A stretch of DNA of 64,000 nt. Source: Palsa-504 sp963753195 (lineage in GTDB: Bacteria > Actinomycetota > Actinomycetes > Streptosporangiales > Streptosporangiaceae). How positions within the stretch are numbered: the stretch's first letter is position 1; each line of letters begins with the position of its first letter. The notes under the pieces were generated by a model, which searched no databases, was not told where the DNA came from, and was given only the letters and a program-made list of their open reading frames with translations. A program made the translations under genes and the position numbers. This document shows positions 17,890 to 26,537 of this stretch, one piece after another. The stretch lies in contig CAVWBH010000001.1 in assembly GCA_963753195.1 (NCBI GenBank), positions 186,001-250,000 on the forward strand, read 5' to 3'.

Positions 17890-18087
17890 TTGACATTCTG
17901 GCTGAAGAATCTAACAATCCCATTAACACAGGTTGCAGCCCAGCGAATCTGGCCGCTACCAGGGGTCATGTTCCTGGGATTTCATACAGCTTCGCCGTCA
18001 CCCCGCCACGGCAGGGGCAAGGGCAACGGCATCGACGCTATCCCTATGTTTTCGCCTGCACCAAAACCGTCGACGGCCATCGCTTGA
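17890..18087 (+). CDS. Possible 65-residue leader ORF (TTG start), uncertain
   Basis: CCGGAGG lies 8 bases before a TTG codon that opens a 65-codon frame starting MTFWLKNLTIPLTQVA. The same bases form TTGACA of a promoter-like sequence, so the two readings compete. The translation has no recognisable domain, is rich in Pro and Ser in its second half, and uses more A/T third positions than true genes nearby. It is recorded because the ribosome site is good; translation is unproven. Confidence 0.2.
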   Translation: MTFWLKNLTIPLTQVAAQRIWPLPGVMFLGFHTASPSPRHGRGKGNGIDAIPMFSPAPKPSTAIA

Positions 18088-18202
18088 TGATCAGCATTGC
18101 CAGCTGCGACCCGGGCACCCTCGACATCAGCAGCAAAGGCGCCATAATTCCCCGCTTTACCCCGCCATCCCCTGAAACTAGATGGCAGCAAGGAGAACCG
18201 TA

Positions 18203-19606
18203 ATGGCACAAGATACTTCGGGAGCCGCCGCCGGCGGCACGATGGTCATACCTGGCGAGATGGCAGCCCGGGTTGACCGGCTGCCCATGAGCGCCATGGC
18301 CTGGGAGATATGCCTGATCGTGCAGGTCGGCTGGGCGTGCGCGGCCTCCACCGACGGGATCGCCGCCCGGCTGTACCCGTACGTCTGGCTGCCGGCCAAG
18401 GTCATCAACCACTCTCAGTACGACGTCCTGTACGCCCTGCAGGCCGGGATCAGCATCCTGATCGGCGGGTACTTCCTCGGCTGGCTCGCCGACAAGATCG
18501 GCCGGCGCCCGACCCTGATCCTGTCCGCGGCGCTGGCCGGGGCGTTCATCTGGCCGTTCGCCTACGTGACGAACTATTCGGCGCTGTTCATCCTCTCCAT
18601 CGCCGACACCCTCGGCTTCGCCGGGTTCCTGGCCATCAACGTCGTGTACATGAGCGAGATCATGGGCCCGAAGATCCGGCCCCGGATCATGATGCCCTGC
18701 CAGGCCGTCTGCATCTTCCTGCTCCTGGTCGTGCTGTCCGGGATCATCCCGCACTACTGGTTCCCCCTGCAGTACCGGCAATACCTGTGGCTGCTGGCCG
18801 GGCTGAACATCGTGATCGCGGTGCTGCTGTACTTCCGGATGCCGGAGTCGCCGCGGTGGCTGGAGGCCCGGGAGCGCCGGGACCAGGCGCGCAAGGTGGT
18901 GGAGCGGATGGAGTCGCGGGCCAGCAAGGGCGGCCGCATCGCGCTGGCCGAGCCGGACCTGGCGCCGCACCAGGTGGTGGCCGAGGAGAAGACCAGCTGG
19001 CTGGCCGTGTTCGGCAAGAACTACCTGTTCGCCACCATCTTGCTGCTAGTGGTCATGGTGCTCGGCTACGGCGGCATCATTTACGGCGCCGCAAGCCAGT
19101 CGTTCTTGTTCCTGTCCTTCAGCCGCCACTACAGCGCCGGCTTCGTGTTCGCCCTGACGGCCTGGTCCGGGGTGGTCTCCACCGCCGTGTACCTGATCAA
19201 TGCGCTCTTCGGGGAGCGGTTCGAGCGCCGGTGGGTTCAGCTGTTCGGCGCCATCTTGTTCGCCGGCGGCTGGTGGGGCGTCTACGAGGTGCACAACACC
19301 ACGGCCCTGGTCATCTTGTTCCTGATCGCGGGCGCCGGCGGCATCTTGTGGCTGTGGAGCATGTACGTGTACATCCCCAACAACTACCCGACCCGGATGC
19401 GCGCGCTGGGTACCGGCTGGACCGACGGTGTCGGCCACCTCGGCGCCTGGGGCGGCGTCCTGATCGCCGGGCAGCTGTTCGTCATCCTCGACCCGCGGAA
19501 CTGGATCGTCTTCATCACGATCCCGTGCGCGCTCGTCCCCGGCGTCCTGCTCGCGATCTTCGGGAAGAGCCAGAGCCGCCGCGCGCTCGAAGAGATGACC
19601 CGATAG
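18203..19606 (+). CDS. MFS transporter, sugar/organic-acid (SP) type
   Basis: A 467-residue major-facilitator protein with about 12 membrane segments. The loop 2-3 motif is GWLADKIGRRPTLI, and the half-way motif MPESPRWLEA is typical of the sugar-porter and aromatic-acid branches. Another in-frame ATG lies at 18182, but AAGGAGA precedes the ATG at 18203 with ideal spacing, so the latter is chosen. A long upstream region with repeats suggests regulated expression. The substrate is not deducible; no catabolic genes adjoin it. Confidence 0.87.
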   Translation: MAQDTSGAAAGGTMVIPGEMAARVDRLPMSAMAWEICLIVQVGWACAASTDGIAARLYPYVWLPAKVINHSQYDVLYALQAGISILIGGYFLGWLADKIGRRPTLILSAALAGAFIWPFAYVTNYSALFILSIADTLGFAGFLAINVVYMSEIMGPKIRPRIMMPCQAVCIFLLLVVLSGIIPHYWFPLQYRQYLWLLAGLNIVIAVLLYFRMPESPRWLEARERRDQARKVVERMESRASKGGRIALAEPDLAPHQVVAEEKTSWLAVFGKNYLFATILLLVVMVLGYGGIIYGAASQSFLFLSFSRHYSAGFVFALTAWSGVVSTAVYLINALFGERFERRWVQLFGAILFAGGWWGVYEVHNTTALVILFLIAGAGGILWLWSMYVYIPNNYPTRMRALGTGWTDGVGHLGAWGGVLIAGQLFVILDPRNWIVFITIPCALVPGVLLAIFGKSQSRRALEEMTR

Positions 19607-19852
19607 ACGCTGGGCCGCCGGCCGGGCTGTTAGCCGCCGGCTCTTTCCCGAGGTGTCTCCGGCGGCACAAGCAGGGTGTCACCGGCGGCCCAGCCCACAC
19701 CGGATCCGGCCTCCCGCCCATGCCGAACTTGACGGGAGGCCGGCTGCACCGGGCCAGCGTTGCGCGGTGACTTCGGGAGAATCAGCCGCCGGCGCGTCTC
19801 CCCAGCAATCAGCCACTATGCGAACCCGGCCGCCGGGCAGGAAGGAAAGCCG

Positions 19853-20521
19853 ATGAGTGACAGCCAGACCGTCACCATCCCTGCCGCGCAACACGCAGCA
19901 GCAGAAACCCGGCCCGTGCGGCTCCTGCGAGCACTGGCGCAGAACCCGGAACCACTGTCCGCCCCCGCCCTGGCCGGCCTCCTGGCCGAAACAGGCCGGC
20001 GCCGGAAACTGCTGTCCGCCTACGACCACACGCTGCATCGGCACGAGCAAGCCGGCCATGTCGAACGAGCAGGCCGCGAGCGTAATGGACGCGGCCGGCC
20101 CGCCATTATCTGGCGCATCACCACCGCAGGCCGGGGCTGGCTCGACGACCACGACAAGGCACCAGACCTCGCCGCGGCCGCCACCGCAGAAGCACAACGC
20201 AAAACCGAGCAGGCACGACGCGCGGCTGCCGAACGGGATCAGGCCCTGGACGAAGCCCGCGCCACCTTCGACCTTCAGACTCCGCGGATCAGCCGCAAGC
20301 GCGCCGCTCACCGGCTCAGAGAACTCGGCTGCACCCTCGAACAGATCGGCGCGGTCTTCCACGTCAGCAAAGAGAGGATCCGCCAGGACCTCCTCTGGGA
20401 CCCGGCGGCACGCAAACCCCGGAGAAAGCCCAAGCCGCGCACGCGCCTTAGCCCCGGGCAAACCCAACTCCTCCTGGGCCTGTCACTATCAGGGTCCGCC
20501 CTGAAAGCGTGGACACTTTGA
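19853..20521 (+). CDS. Two-part DNA-binding protein: winged helix plus sigma-region-4-like HTH
   Basis: A 222-residue basic protein. Residues about 19-90 resemble a winged-helix domain (PVRLLRALAQNPEPLSAPALAG, then HRHEQAGHVERAG and a wing ending WRITTAGRGWLDD). A charged coiled-coil-like linker (residues 100-140, Ala/Glu/Arg rich) leads to RAAHRLRELGCTLEQIGAVF followed by HVSKERIRQD, very like the sigma-70 region 4 helix-turn-helix. The C-terminal tail is Lys/Arg/Pro rich. GGAAGGAAAG precedes the ATG. No family with this combination comes to mind; a transcription regulator is inferred from the two HTH-like segments. Confidence 0.6.
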   Translation: MSDSQTVTIPAAQHAAAETRPVRLLRALAQNPEPLSAPALAGLLAETGRRRKLLSAYDHTLHRHEQAGHVERAGRERNGRGRPAIIWRITTAGRGWLDDHDKAPDLAAAATAEAQRKTEQARRAAAERDQALDEARATFDLQTPRISRKRAAHRLRELGCTLEQIGAVFHVSKERIRQDLLWDPAARKPRRKPKPRTRLSPGQTQLLLGLSLSGSALKAWTL

Positions 20522-20623
20522 TTTGGCTGATCTTGCCTGTCCGTGCTTACCCGTGGCGATGACGAGCCGGGCGGCGATGTCGCGCAGGCTCAGCTCCTGC
20601 CCGCGCAGCGCCCCGGCGCGCGG
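20489..20623 (-). pseudogene. C-terminal scrap of a serine recombinase (uncertain)
   Basis: The frame directly after the stop of the downstream luciferase-like gene reads ALRGQELSLRDIAARLVIAT, then GKHGQARSAK, resembling the C-terminal HTH of large serine recombinases (xLSLRxIAARLV followed by a GKKxGQ stretch). There is no catalytic domain, and the stretch overlaps the end of the gene on the other strand. It is probably a remnant of a mobile element, but the match is short and could be chance. Confidence 0.35.
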
Positions 20624-21541
20624 TCAGCCCAGCTCGGGGATGACGCCTGCCGCGAGCCGTTCCATCTGCCCGGCGGGGTCGAACAGCGGCGTGAACAGGA
20701 TCAGCTCCGCGCCCGCGTCGGCGACCTGGCGCAGCTCGCGGACGCAACCGGCGGCCGTGCCGGCCACCGTGGCGGCTTCGATGGCCGGCACCCGGCGCCC
20801 GTACGTGCCTTCCAGGGCCGCGTTCATCCGGGCCCGGGCCCGCCCGCCGTCCTCGTCGACCGCGATGTAGACGCGCTTGGCGATGGGAAAGTCCCCGGCG
20901 GGCCGGCCCGCTTCGGCCAGGATCTTCCGTGTCACCTGGACCAGCTCGGCGAACCTCGCCGTGGTCGTCGATCCCGCGCCGAAGTAGCCGTAGCCGATGC
21001 GCACGGCACGGCGAAGCGCGGGCTCGCTGGCCGCGCCGAACCACAGCGGCGGGTACGGCTTCTGGAACGGCTTTGGCTCCATCGGGGCGTTCTCCAGCTG
21101 CCAGAACTGGCCGCGGAAGGTGACCTCCGGCTCGGTCCACAGCGCCTTCATCAGCTCGACGCCCTCGGTGAACCGCGCCGCATACCGGGCCGGGTCCACG
21201 CCGAACGCGGCGAACGGGCGGCCCGGGCCGCCGGTGCCCACGCCGACCTCGATCCGGCCGCGGCTGAGCTGGTCCAGCGAGGCGATGCCCTTGGCCAGGT
21301 GCACCGGGCTGTGCAGGGTGGACACGAACACCGAGCAGCCCAGCCGGATCCGCTCGGTGCAGGCGGCCGCGTAGCCCATCGCCTCCAGCGGGCTGAGCTG
21401 CGGGCTCATGCCGAGCGTCGACTCCTGCGTCCAGGCGCTCTCGAAGCCCAGCTCCTCGGCGCGCCGGAAGTAGGCGCGGAACGCCCTGGGATCGAATTCC
21501 CCGTCCGGGTAGACCTGCGGGATGGCGATCGCGAACCTCAT
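20624..21541 (-). CDS. LLM-class F420-dependent oxidoreductase
   Basis: A 305-residue luciferase-like TIM-barrel protein: MRFAIAIPQVYPDGEFDP at the N-terminus, the barrel motif LSRGRIEVGVGTGGPGRPF, and KPFQKPYPPLWFGAASEPAL. It differs clearly from the paralogue at 16574-17506, which has VLSGGRFDLGLGIGWMPEEF in the same place. A C-terminal segment with VAGTAAGCVREL and GAELILFTPLFDP fits this family. The YjbR-like gene is divergent, 41 bases away. The substrate is unknown. Confidence 0.87.
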   Translation of the reverse strand: MRFAIAIPQVYPDGEFDPRAFRAYFRRAEELGFESAWTQESTLGMSPQLSPLEAMGYAAACTERIRLGCSVFVSTLHSPVHLAKGIASLDQLSRGRIEVGVGTGGPGRPFAAFGVDPARYAARFTEGVELMKALWTEPEVTFRGQFWQLENAPMEPKPFQKPYPPLWFGAASEPALRRAVRIGYGYFGAGSTTTARFAELVQVTRKILAEAGRPAGDFPIAKRVYIAVDEDGGRARARMNAALEGTYGRRVPAIEAATVAGTAAGCVRELRQVADAGAELILFTPLFDPAGQMERLAAGVIPELG

Positions 21542-21582
21542 GAGCCACAGCGTATCGGCGGCGCCGGTGGGACAATCGCTGG

Positions 21583-21957
21583 GTGGACCACCAGGGAGCT
21601 GACCTCGCCGGCCGGCTGCGCGCGATCTGCCTGGCCCTGCCCGAGGTCACCGAGCGGCCCAGCCACGGCGCGCCCACCTGGTTCGTCCGGGGCAAGAGCG
21701 CGTTCGTGACCTTGTGGGCCGACGGCCATCATGACCACCAGTTCCCGCACCTGTGGTGCGCCGCGCCGCCCGGAGCGCAGGCCGAGCTCACCGCGGCGGC
21801 GCCCGCCCGTTTCTTCCGGCCGCCGTACGTCGGCGGCCGCGGCTGGATCGGCGTCCGGCTCGACGGCGAAGCCGACTGGGCCGAGATCGCCGAGCTGTGC
21901 CACGACGCCTACCGGGCCATTGCCCCCGCCGGCCTGGCCGCGCTCCTCGATACCTAG
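21583..21957 (+). CDS. MmcQ/YjbR-family protein
   Basis: A 124-residue protein with the family pattern ICLALPEVTERPSHGAPTWFVRGKSAFVTLW at its start (residues 16-46, given as a single conserved block) and RPPYVGGRGWIGVRLD then DWAEIAELCHDAYRAIAP at the end. The fold is a double-psi-like DNA-binding-type domain of unclear role. The start is GTG at 21583. Its stop lies in the first copy of a 20-bp duplication whose second copy holds the stop of the convergent D-amino-acid-oxidase-like gene. Confidence 0.82.
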   Translation: MDHQGADLAGRLRAICLALPEVTERPSHGAPTWFVRGKSAFVTLWADGHHDHQFPHLWCAAPPGAQAELTAAAPARFFRPPYVGGRGWIGVRLDGEADWAEIAELCHDAYRAIAPAGLAALLDT

Positions 21958-21984
21958 CTGGTCAATTCGACACCTAGCTGGTCA
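21948..21984. repeat. 20-bp tandem duplication spanning two convergent stop codons
   Basis: ACCTAGCTGGTCA occurs at 21952 and again at 21972, with flanking bases CGAT and CGAC also matching. The first copy carries the TAG of the YjbR-like gene and the second the stop (CTA) of the minus-strand oxidoreductase. A slippage duplication in the 3' junction is likely. Confidence 0.7.
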
Positions 21985-22915
21985 CCGCGGCGGTGATCAC
22001 CGCCGCGCAGCCCCAGGACAAGGACACGCCGGCGCCGCCGTGCCCGTAGTTGTGCCATAGCACGCCGTCCCCCAGCGGCTCGGGCTCCAGCCGCACCGCG
22101 GGCCGGTACGGGCGCAGGCCGACACGATGCCCGAGGATCTCGGCGTCGCGCAGGCGAGGATCGATCGCGGCGCATCCGGCCACGATCCGTTCGGCTATGG
22201 CCGGATCCGGCTTCTCGTCCCACCCGCCTTCCTCGTTCGTGCCACCGAGCAGGACCGTATCGCCGTGCGGGAACATGTACACGATCCACGGCGGCTGATC
22301 ATCCCGGCTGATGAAGAATTCCTCGATGCCGGGGTTGGCGGCGATCACCACCTGGCCGCGGACCGGCCCGATCGAGGGGTCAGGCACCAGGTCGCGGGCC
22401 CGGACGCCGGAGCAGTTCACCACGACCGGGGCGACCCCGGCCAGCTCGGCCAGGGACCGTACCGGTGCCACCTCGAGGCGGCCGCCGGCCCGCGCGAACC
22501 GGGTCCGCAGGTACTCCAGGTACACCGGCATGGTGGCGAGCGGGGCGGTGTAGTGCCAGCCGTGAGTGAAGCCGTCGGGCAGCTCGGCGGCACCGCACAG
22601 CTGCAGGCTGGGCAGCAGCTCGGTCCAGTAGTAGGGCTCCAGCGGGGCGCGGCTGGCCTCCGTGCCGCTGACCATGCGCACTCCGGTGTCCTGCTCCGCG
22701 GCGAGCTTGGACAAGACCTCAAGCCCGGTCCGGCCCCAGTCCAGGACCCGTTCCGGCGGGCCGACCCGGACCAGCCCCCAGACGGCGCCGGCTGCTACCG
22801 AGGTGGTCCGCTCCGGCGGCGCGGCCGTCCTGATCGTCACGCTGAGCCCGGCCTCGGCCAGGCTGATCCCCGTCGTGAGGCCGCACACCCCGGCCCCGAT
22901 CACCAGTGCATCCAT
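21974..22915 (-). CDS. FAD-dependent D-amino-acid-oxidase-like enzyme
   Basis: A 313-residue member of the DAO family. The N-terminal dinucleotide motif is ALVIGAGVCGLTTGISLAEAG, followed by VAAGAVWG; VNCSGVRARDLV and GPVRGQVV match the middle, and HRVGLRPYRPAVRLE with YGHGGAGVSLSWGCA matches the substrate Arg and FAD C-terminal motifs of eukaryotic-type D-amino-acid oxidases. It would oxidise D-amino acids to keto acids with H2O2 release. It is shorter by about 30 residues than fungal enzymes, with no peroxisomal tail. Confidence 0.88.
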   Translation of the reverse strand: MDALVIGAGVCGLTTGISLAEAGLSVTIRTAAPPERTTSVAAGAVWGLVRVGPPERVLDWGRTGLEVLSKLAAEQDTGVRMVSGTEASRAPLEPYYWTELLPSLQLCGAAELPDGFTHGWHYTAPLATMPVYLEYLRTRFARAGGRLEVAPVRSLAELAGVAPVVVNCSGVRARDLVPDPSIGPVRGQVVIAANPGIEEFFISRDDQPPWIVYMFPHGDTVLLGGTNEEGGWDEKPDPAIAERIVAGCAAIDPRLRDAEILGHRVGLRPYRPAVRLEPEPLGDGVLWHNYGHGGAGVSLSWGCAAVITAAVTS

Positions 22916-22975
22916 GCTCCGACGGTATCGGTTGCCCGGGACGATCCGCCCGCGCCCGGTTCACCCGCGCCTGGT

Positions 22976-24721
22976 TCAGGAGCGTCGGCGGATCAGGGTG
23001 AAGGTCTCGAACTCGGTGTAGTCGGGGGTCGGCGCGCCCTTGGCGCCGGTGGCCGGGTTGACCGGGTCCGCGCCGGGCGCGTGGTACTGCGTGACGGTGA
23101 TGCCTGTGTGCCCGGCGAAGTCCTCCGGGTCGGGGTTGACGTCGAACACCGCGATCCCGTAGCCGGTTGAGGCGTCGCGTCTGGCCGACCAGGTCGCGTC
23201 TTCCACCGCGTCCGCCCCCGCCCGGTCGTAGACGCCTGGCGCCGAGGTCAGGGCCGGGCGGTTGGCCCGGGTGAACACCTTGGCCTGGCGCTGCCCGTCG
23301 GCGGTGTCGGCCCCGTAGTCGTCCAGGTTGGCGTCGGTGCCGCCGCAGCCCAGGATGAGGTGGACGGTGCCCTGGCTGGTGTCGAACACGCCGTTGTCGG
23401 TGGTCGTCACCGGGTGCGGGCGCAAGGTGTCGATCACGGCGCCAGTGGGCACCTCGCGGCCGGCGCCGGCGTCGGTGCCGCGCACCGGGAAGGACCGCTC
23501 GTAACCGTGGTCGTGCCCGCTTACGACCAGGTCCACCTGGTACCGGTCGAACAGCGGCAGCCACTGCTGGCGGATGCCCAGGTCCGAGCCGTTCCCGGTG
23601 GCCGAGGAGGAGCAGGCGCACTGGTGCATCTGCACGATGATCCAGTCCACCGAGCGATCGCGGCGGCCGGCCGCCAGCGTCCGCTCCAGCCACGCGGTCT
23701 GAGCGCCGCCCGAATAGCCCCTGAGGTAGAACGACGTGCCGGGCGGGATCGCCGGGTGGCCGGTACCGGCCGCCGGGGTCAGCGCCGCCGGGCCGGCCAC
23801 GAACGCGCCCGCGTCCTGGTAGACCACGTCGTCGGCGTCGAGGGATACGAACAGGACCGAGCCGATCCGGAAGCTGTACCAGCGCCCGCTGAAGCCGGGC
23901 ACGTCGTTGTCCGGCAGCGTGTACCGGGTCAGGTACGAGGTGAACCCCTGCGGCCCGTTGCCGAACTCCACCTCGTGGTTGCCCGGGCACGGCATCCAGG
24001 GCCGGTTGGCTGCCGAGGCCTGGTTGTTGTTACCGAAGTCGCGCCACACCTCGGGCGCCGCAGCGGGGTTGAGGTTCGCGTAGCACAGGTCGCCATTCAG
24101 CAGGTGGAACAGCGGCTGGAATGACTCGACCGAGTCGACCGCGTAGGCGCTCTGGCCGTAGGAGAGCACCCACGCGGTGTTCGGCGTGGCCAGGTCGCCG
24201 AAGCTGGTGAAGCGGAATGCCGCCCGGCCGTTCGGCGCGGTGCGGAAGACGGCGCTGAACGGGTCGGCGGCGTTGCCGTCGTTGTCGGCGGTCACCAGGT
24301 ACGCGTAGCTGGCGCCGGGCCGCAGCCCGCCGACCCGCGCATGGTAGGTCCATACCGTCTCGCCGTTGAGCCCGTCGGTGTACTGTCGGGGCTCGGCCGC
24401 GATGACCCGCTGCCCGATCCGCACCCGGGGCCGGGTCGCCGGGCCGGCCGACGCCCAGGAGACCACGACGCTGGTCGCTGGATTCTCGCCCCAGGTGAGA
24501 TGAATCTGCTCCGGGGTGCCGTCGGTCCCCGGCGTGCGGGTCTTGCGGGTCCGCGCCCCGGCTTTGCTGGCCGTCGCGGTCGCCGCGAGCAGGCCCGTTC
24601 CGCCCGCCGTGAGCACCTGGCGGCGTGACACGCCCAGCGGGGAGCGGGGCGGCGGGCGGCCTCGGCGTGATCGGGGGGTTCCGCTGGGTCCTCCCCCCGA
24701 GTCAACGCTGTCGGCCGGCAT
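22976..24721 (-). CDS. Tat-exported purple-acid-phosphatase-like metallophosphoesterase
   Basis: A 581-residue secreted enzyme. A twin-arginine signal (SRRQV at 32-36 followed by a hydrophobic LTAGGTGLLAATATAS) precedes a fibronectin-like N-domain (IHLTWGENPATSVVVSW, then GLRPGASYAYLV) and a calcineurin-like domain. Its metal motifs read FGDLATPN, LNGDLCYAN, PGNHE and VVSGHDHGYERSF, the expected five-motif order of purple acid phosphatases. It should hydrolyse phosphate esters outside the cell, possibly to scavenge phosphate; no Pho box was identified. It lies downstream of the aminotransferase, separated by 124 bp containing a G/C-rich hairpin. Confidence 0.88.
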   Translation of the reverse strand: MPADSVDSGGGPSGTPRSRRGRPPPRSPLGVSRRQVLTAGGTGLLAATATASKAGARTRKTRTPGTDGTPEQIHLTWGENPATSVVVSWASAGPATRPRVRIGQRVIAAEPRQYTDGLNGETVWTYHARVGGLRPGASYAYLVTADNDGNAADPFSAVFRTAPNGRAAFRFTSFGDLATPNTAWVLSYGQSAYAVDSVESFQPLFHLLNGDLCYANLNPAAAPEVWRDFGNNNQASAANRPWMPCPGNHEVEFGNGPQGFTSYLTRYTLPDNDVPGFSGRWYSFRIGSVLFVSLDADDVVYQDAGAFVAGPAALTPAAGTGHPAIPPGTSFYLRGYSGGAQTAWLERTLAAGRRDRSVDWIIVQMHQCACSSSATGNGSDLGIRQQWLPLFDRYQVDLVVSGHDHGYERSFPVRGTDAGAGREVPTGAVIDTLRPHPVTTTDNGVFDTSQGTVHLILGCGGTDANLDDYGADTADGQRQAKVFTRANRPALTSAPGVYDRAGADAVEDATWSARRDASTGYGIAVFDVNPDPEDFAGHTGITVTQYHAPGADPVNPATGAKGAPTPDYTEFETFTLIRRRS

Positions 24722-24845
24722 AACGGAAAGGTAAAGGAGCCGAGTAAACGCCAGATGGCGGCGCGGAACGGCCCGGCCCGACGTTCCGATGAACAGTCCC
24801 GCTCCCGAGCTGACCCCCGGGGGCGGCCCCCCGGACCGGCCCGGG

Positions 24846-26240
24846 CTAGAAGCGCGCCCAGGCCTCGGTCAGGACGGCGCGGAGGACCTGCTCCATCTCC
24901 TCGAAGTGCTGCGGCCCGCAGATGAGCGGCGGGGCCAGCTGGACCACCGGGCTGCCGCGGTCATCGGCGCGGCACACCAGCCCGGCGTCGAACAGCGCAT
25001 GCGACAGGAACCCGCGCACCAGCCGCTGCGACTCGTCGCGGTCGAACGTCTCACGGGTGGCCCGGTCCTTGACCAGCTCGATGGCGTAGAAGTAGCCGTC
25101 GCCCCGGACGTCCCCGACGATCGGCAGGTCACAGAGCTTGTCCAGGGTGGCGCGGAACGCGGGCTCGCCCGCGCGCACGTTCCCCAGCAGGTCCTCGGAC
25201 TCGAAGATATCCAGGTTGGCCAGCGCCACCGCGGTGGACACGGGATGGCCGGCGAACGTGATGCCGTGCATGAACGTGGCCGGGCCTGAGCTGAACGGCT
25301 CCGCCAGCGCGTCGCTGACGAGCATCCCGCCCAGCGGCGCATAGCCGGAGGTGACGCCCTTGGCGAAGGTGATGATATCCGGCTGGTAGGAGTACCGCTG
25401 GGCGCCGAAGTAGTAGCCCAGGCGGCCGAACGCGCAGATCACCTCGTCGGAGACGAGCAGCACGCCGTAGCGGTCGCAGATCTCCCTGACCCGCCGGAAG
25501 TAACCGGGGGGCGGCACGAAGCAGCCGCCGGAGTTCTGCACCGGCTCCAGGAAGACCGCGGCGACGGACGTCGGCCCCTCGCGCAGGATCGCCCGCTCGA
25601 TCTCATCCGCGGCCCACCCGCCGAAGGCCTCCAGGTCGTCGCGCACGAACGCGGGCGCCCGGTAGAAGTCGGTGTTCGGCACCCGGACCCCGCCCGGGGT
25701 CATCGGCTCGAACGGGTACTTCATGTCGGCCAGGCCGGTGATGGCGAGCGCGCCCATGGACGTCCCGTGGTAGGCGAGCTGGCGGCTGATCACCTTGTAC
25801 CGCTCGGGCTGGCCGGTCAGCTTGAAGTACTGCTTGGCGAGCTTCCAGGCCGACTCGACGGCCTCCGAGCCGCTGGTGGTGAAGAACACCCGGTTCAGGT
25901 CGCCCGGGGCCAGCCCGGCCAGGCGCTGCGCCAGCTCGATGGCCTTGGGATGGGCGTAGGACCACAGCGGGAAGTAAGCCAGCTCCGCCGCCTGCCGCGC
26001 GCCCGCCTCGGCGATCTCCTGGCGGCCGTGGCCCACCTGGACCGTGAACAGGCCCGACAGCCCGTCCAGGTACCTTCGGCCGCGCTGGTCGAAGACATAC
26101 GCCCCCGAGCCGCGCACGATCACCGGGACGTCGCTGTCGGCGAAGCTGGACATCTGGGTGAAGTGCAGCCACAGGTTCCGCTTGGCCGCTTCCTGGGCGC
26201 CGGCGAGGGCGTCAGCGTCAGAGTCAGGCGAGGATGTCAT
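24846..26240 (-). CDS. Class III (omega-type) PLP aminotransferase
   Basis: A 464-residue fold-type I enzyme. TTSGSEAVESAWKLA (121-135) binds PLP phosphate, Asp265 in LLVSDEVICAFGR contacts the pyridine nitrogen, and Lys294 in ITFAKGVTSGYAPLGG is the Schiff-base lysine. The frame is open further upstream, but AGGGA before the ATG at 26240 and the family N-terminus (AAKRNLWLHFTQMS) fix the start. Such enzymes move amino groups from omega-amines or beta-alanine to pyruvate or 2-oxoglutarate. It follows a small membrane gene and the Liv-type importer in the same direction, so it may process the imported substrate. Confidence 0.9.
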   Translation of the reverse strand: MTSSPDSDADALAGAQEAAKRNLWLHFTQMSSFADSDVPVIVRGSGAYVFDQRGRRYLDGLSGLFTVQVGHGRQEIAEAGARQAAELAYFPLWSYAHPKAIELAQRLAGLAPGDLNRVFFTTSGSEAVESAWKLAKQYFKLTGQPERYKVISRQLAYHGTSMGALAITGLADMKYPFEPMTPGGVRVPNTDFYRAPAFVRDDLEAFGGWAADEIERAILREGPTSVAAVFLEPVQNSGGCFVPPPGYFRRVREICDRYGVLLVSDEVICAFGRLGYYFGAQRYSYQPDIITFAKGVTSGYAPLGGMLVSDALAEPFSSGPATFMHGITFAGHPVSTAVALANLDIFESEDLLGNVRAGEPAFRATLDKLCDLPIVGDVRGDGYFYAIELVKDRATRETFDRDESQRLVRGFLSHALFDAGLVCRADDRGSPVVQLAPPLICGPQHFEEMEQVLRAVLTEAWARF

Positions 26241-26275
26241 CTCGTTCCCTGCGTACGGGGTCTGCTGGCGCGGGG

Positions 26276-26524
26276 TCAGGCCGACGGGTGCCGGCGTGCC
26301 CGCCATCTCGGCACGCGGCCGTCGACCCGCCACTTCGAGCCCGGTCGGCCAGGCAGCAGCAGCGAGATCAGCAGCCCCAGGGCTGACAGCAGCAGGCCCA
26401 GGGTCAGGCCCAGCCGCTCGCCGTAGCCCTTGCGTTCCGATAGCCACGACCCGGCCGCGGCCGAGATGAGCCAGATGAACAGCAGGTAGAGCGCCTTGGC
26501 GCCGATGGTGCCGATATCGATCAC
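26276..26524 (-). CDS. Small membrane protein linked to the ABC importer
   Basis: An 82-residue protein with two hydrophobic segments: IGAKALYLLFIWLISAAAGS (7-26) and LGLTLGLLLSALGLLISLLL (38-57), separated by SERKGYGERL, with a basic C-terminal tail. The start is GTG with GGAG just upstream. It lies 13 bases after livF in the same direction, so it belongs to the importer transcript. No catalytic motif is seen; it may be a small accessory membrane protein. Confidence 0.65.
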   Translation of the reverse strand: MIDIGTIGAKALYLLFIWLISAAAGSWLSERKGYGERLGLTLGLLLSALGLLISLLLPGRPGSKWRVDGRVPRWRARRHPSA

Positions 26525-26537
26525 GCTCCGTATTCAG

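Larger units (their letters stand above)
17513..18202. other. 690-bp intergenic region upstream of the MFS transporter
   Basis: No strongly supported gene. It holds a 14-bp x 4 repeat, a GGAGG-TTG possible micro-ORF and a TTGACA-N16-TAACAA promoter-like pair from 17889, listed or discussed separately. It is less G+C-rich than neighbouring sequence between about 17790 and 17960, as expected of a promoter region. Confidence 0.6.

Noticed and set aside
22127..24124. Plus-strand frames opposite the oxidoreductase and phosphatase genes
   Set aside because: No ribosome sites and no domains; explained by the genes on the minus strand.
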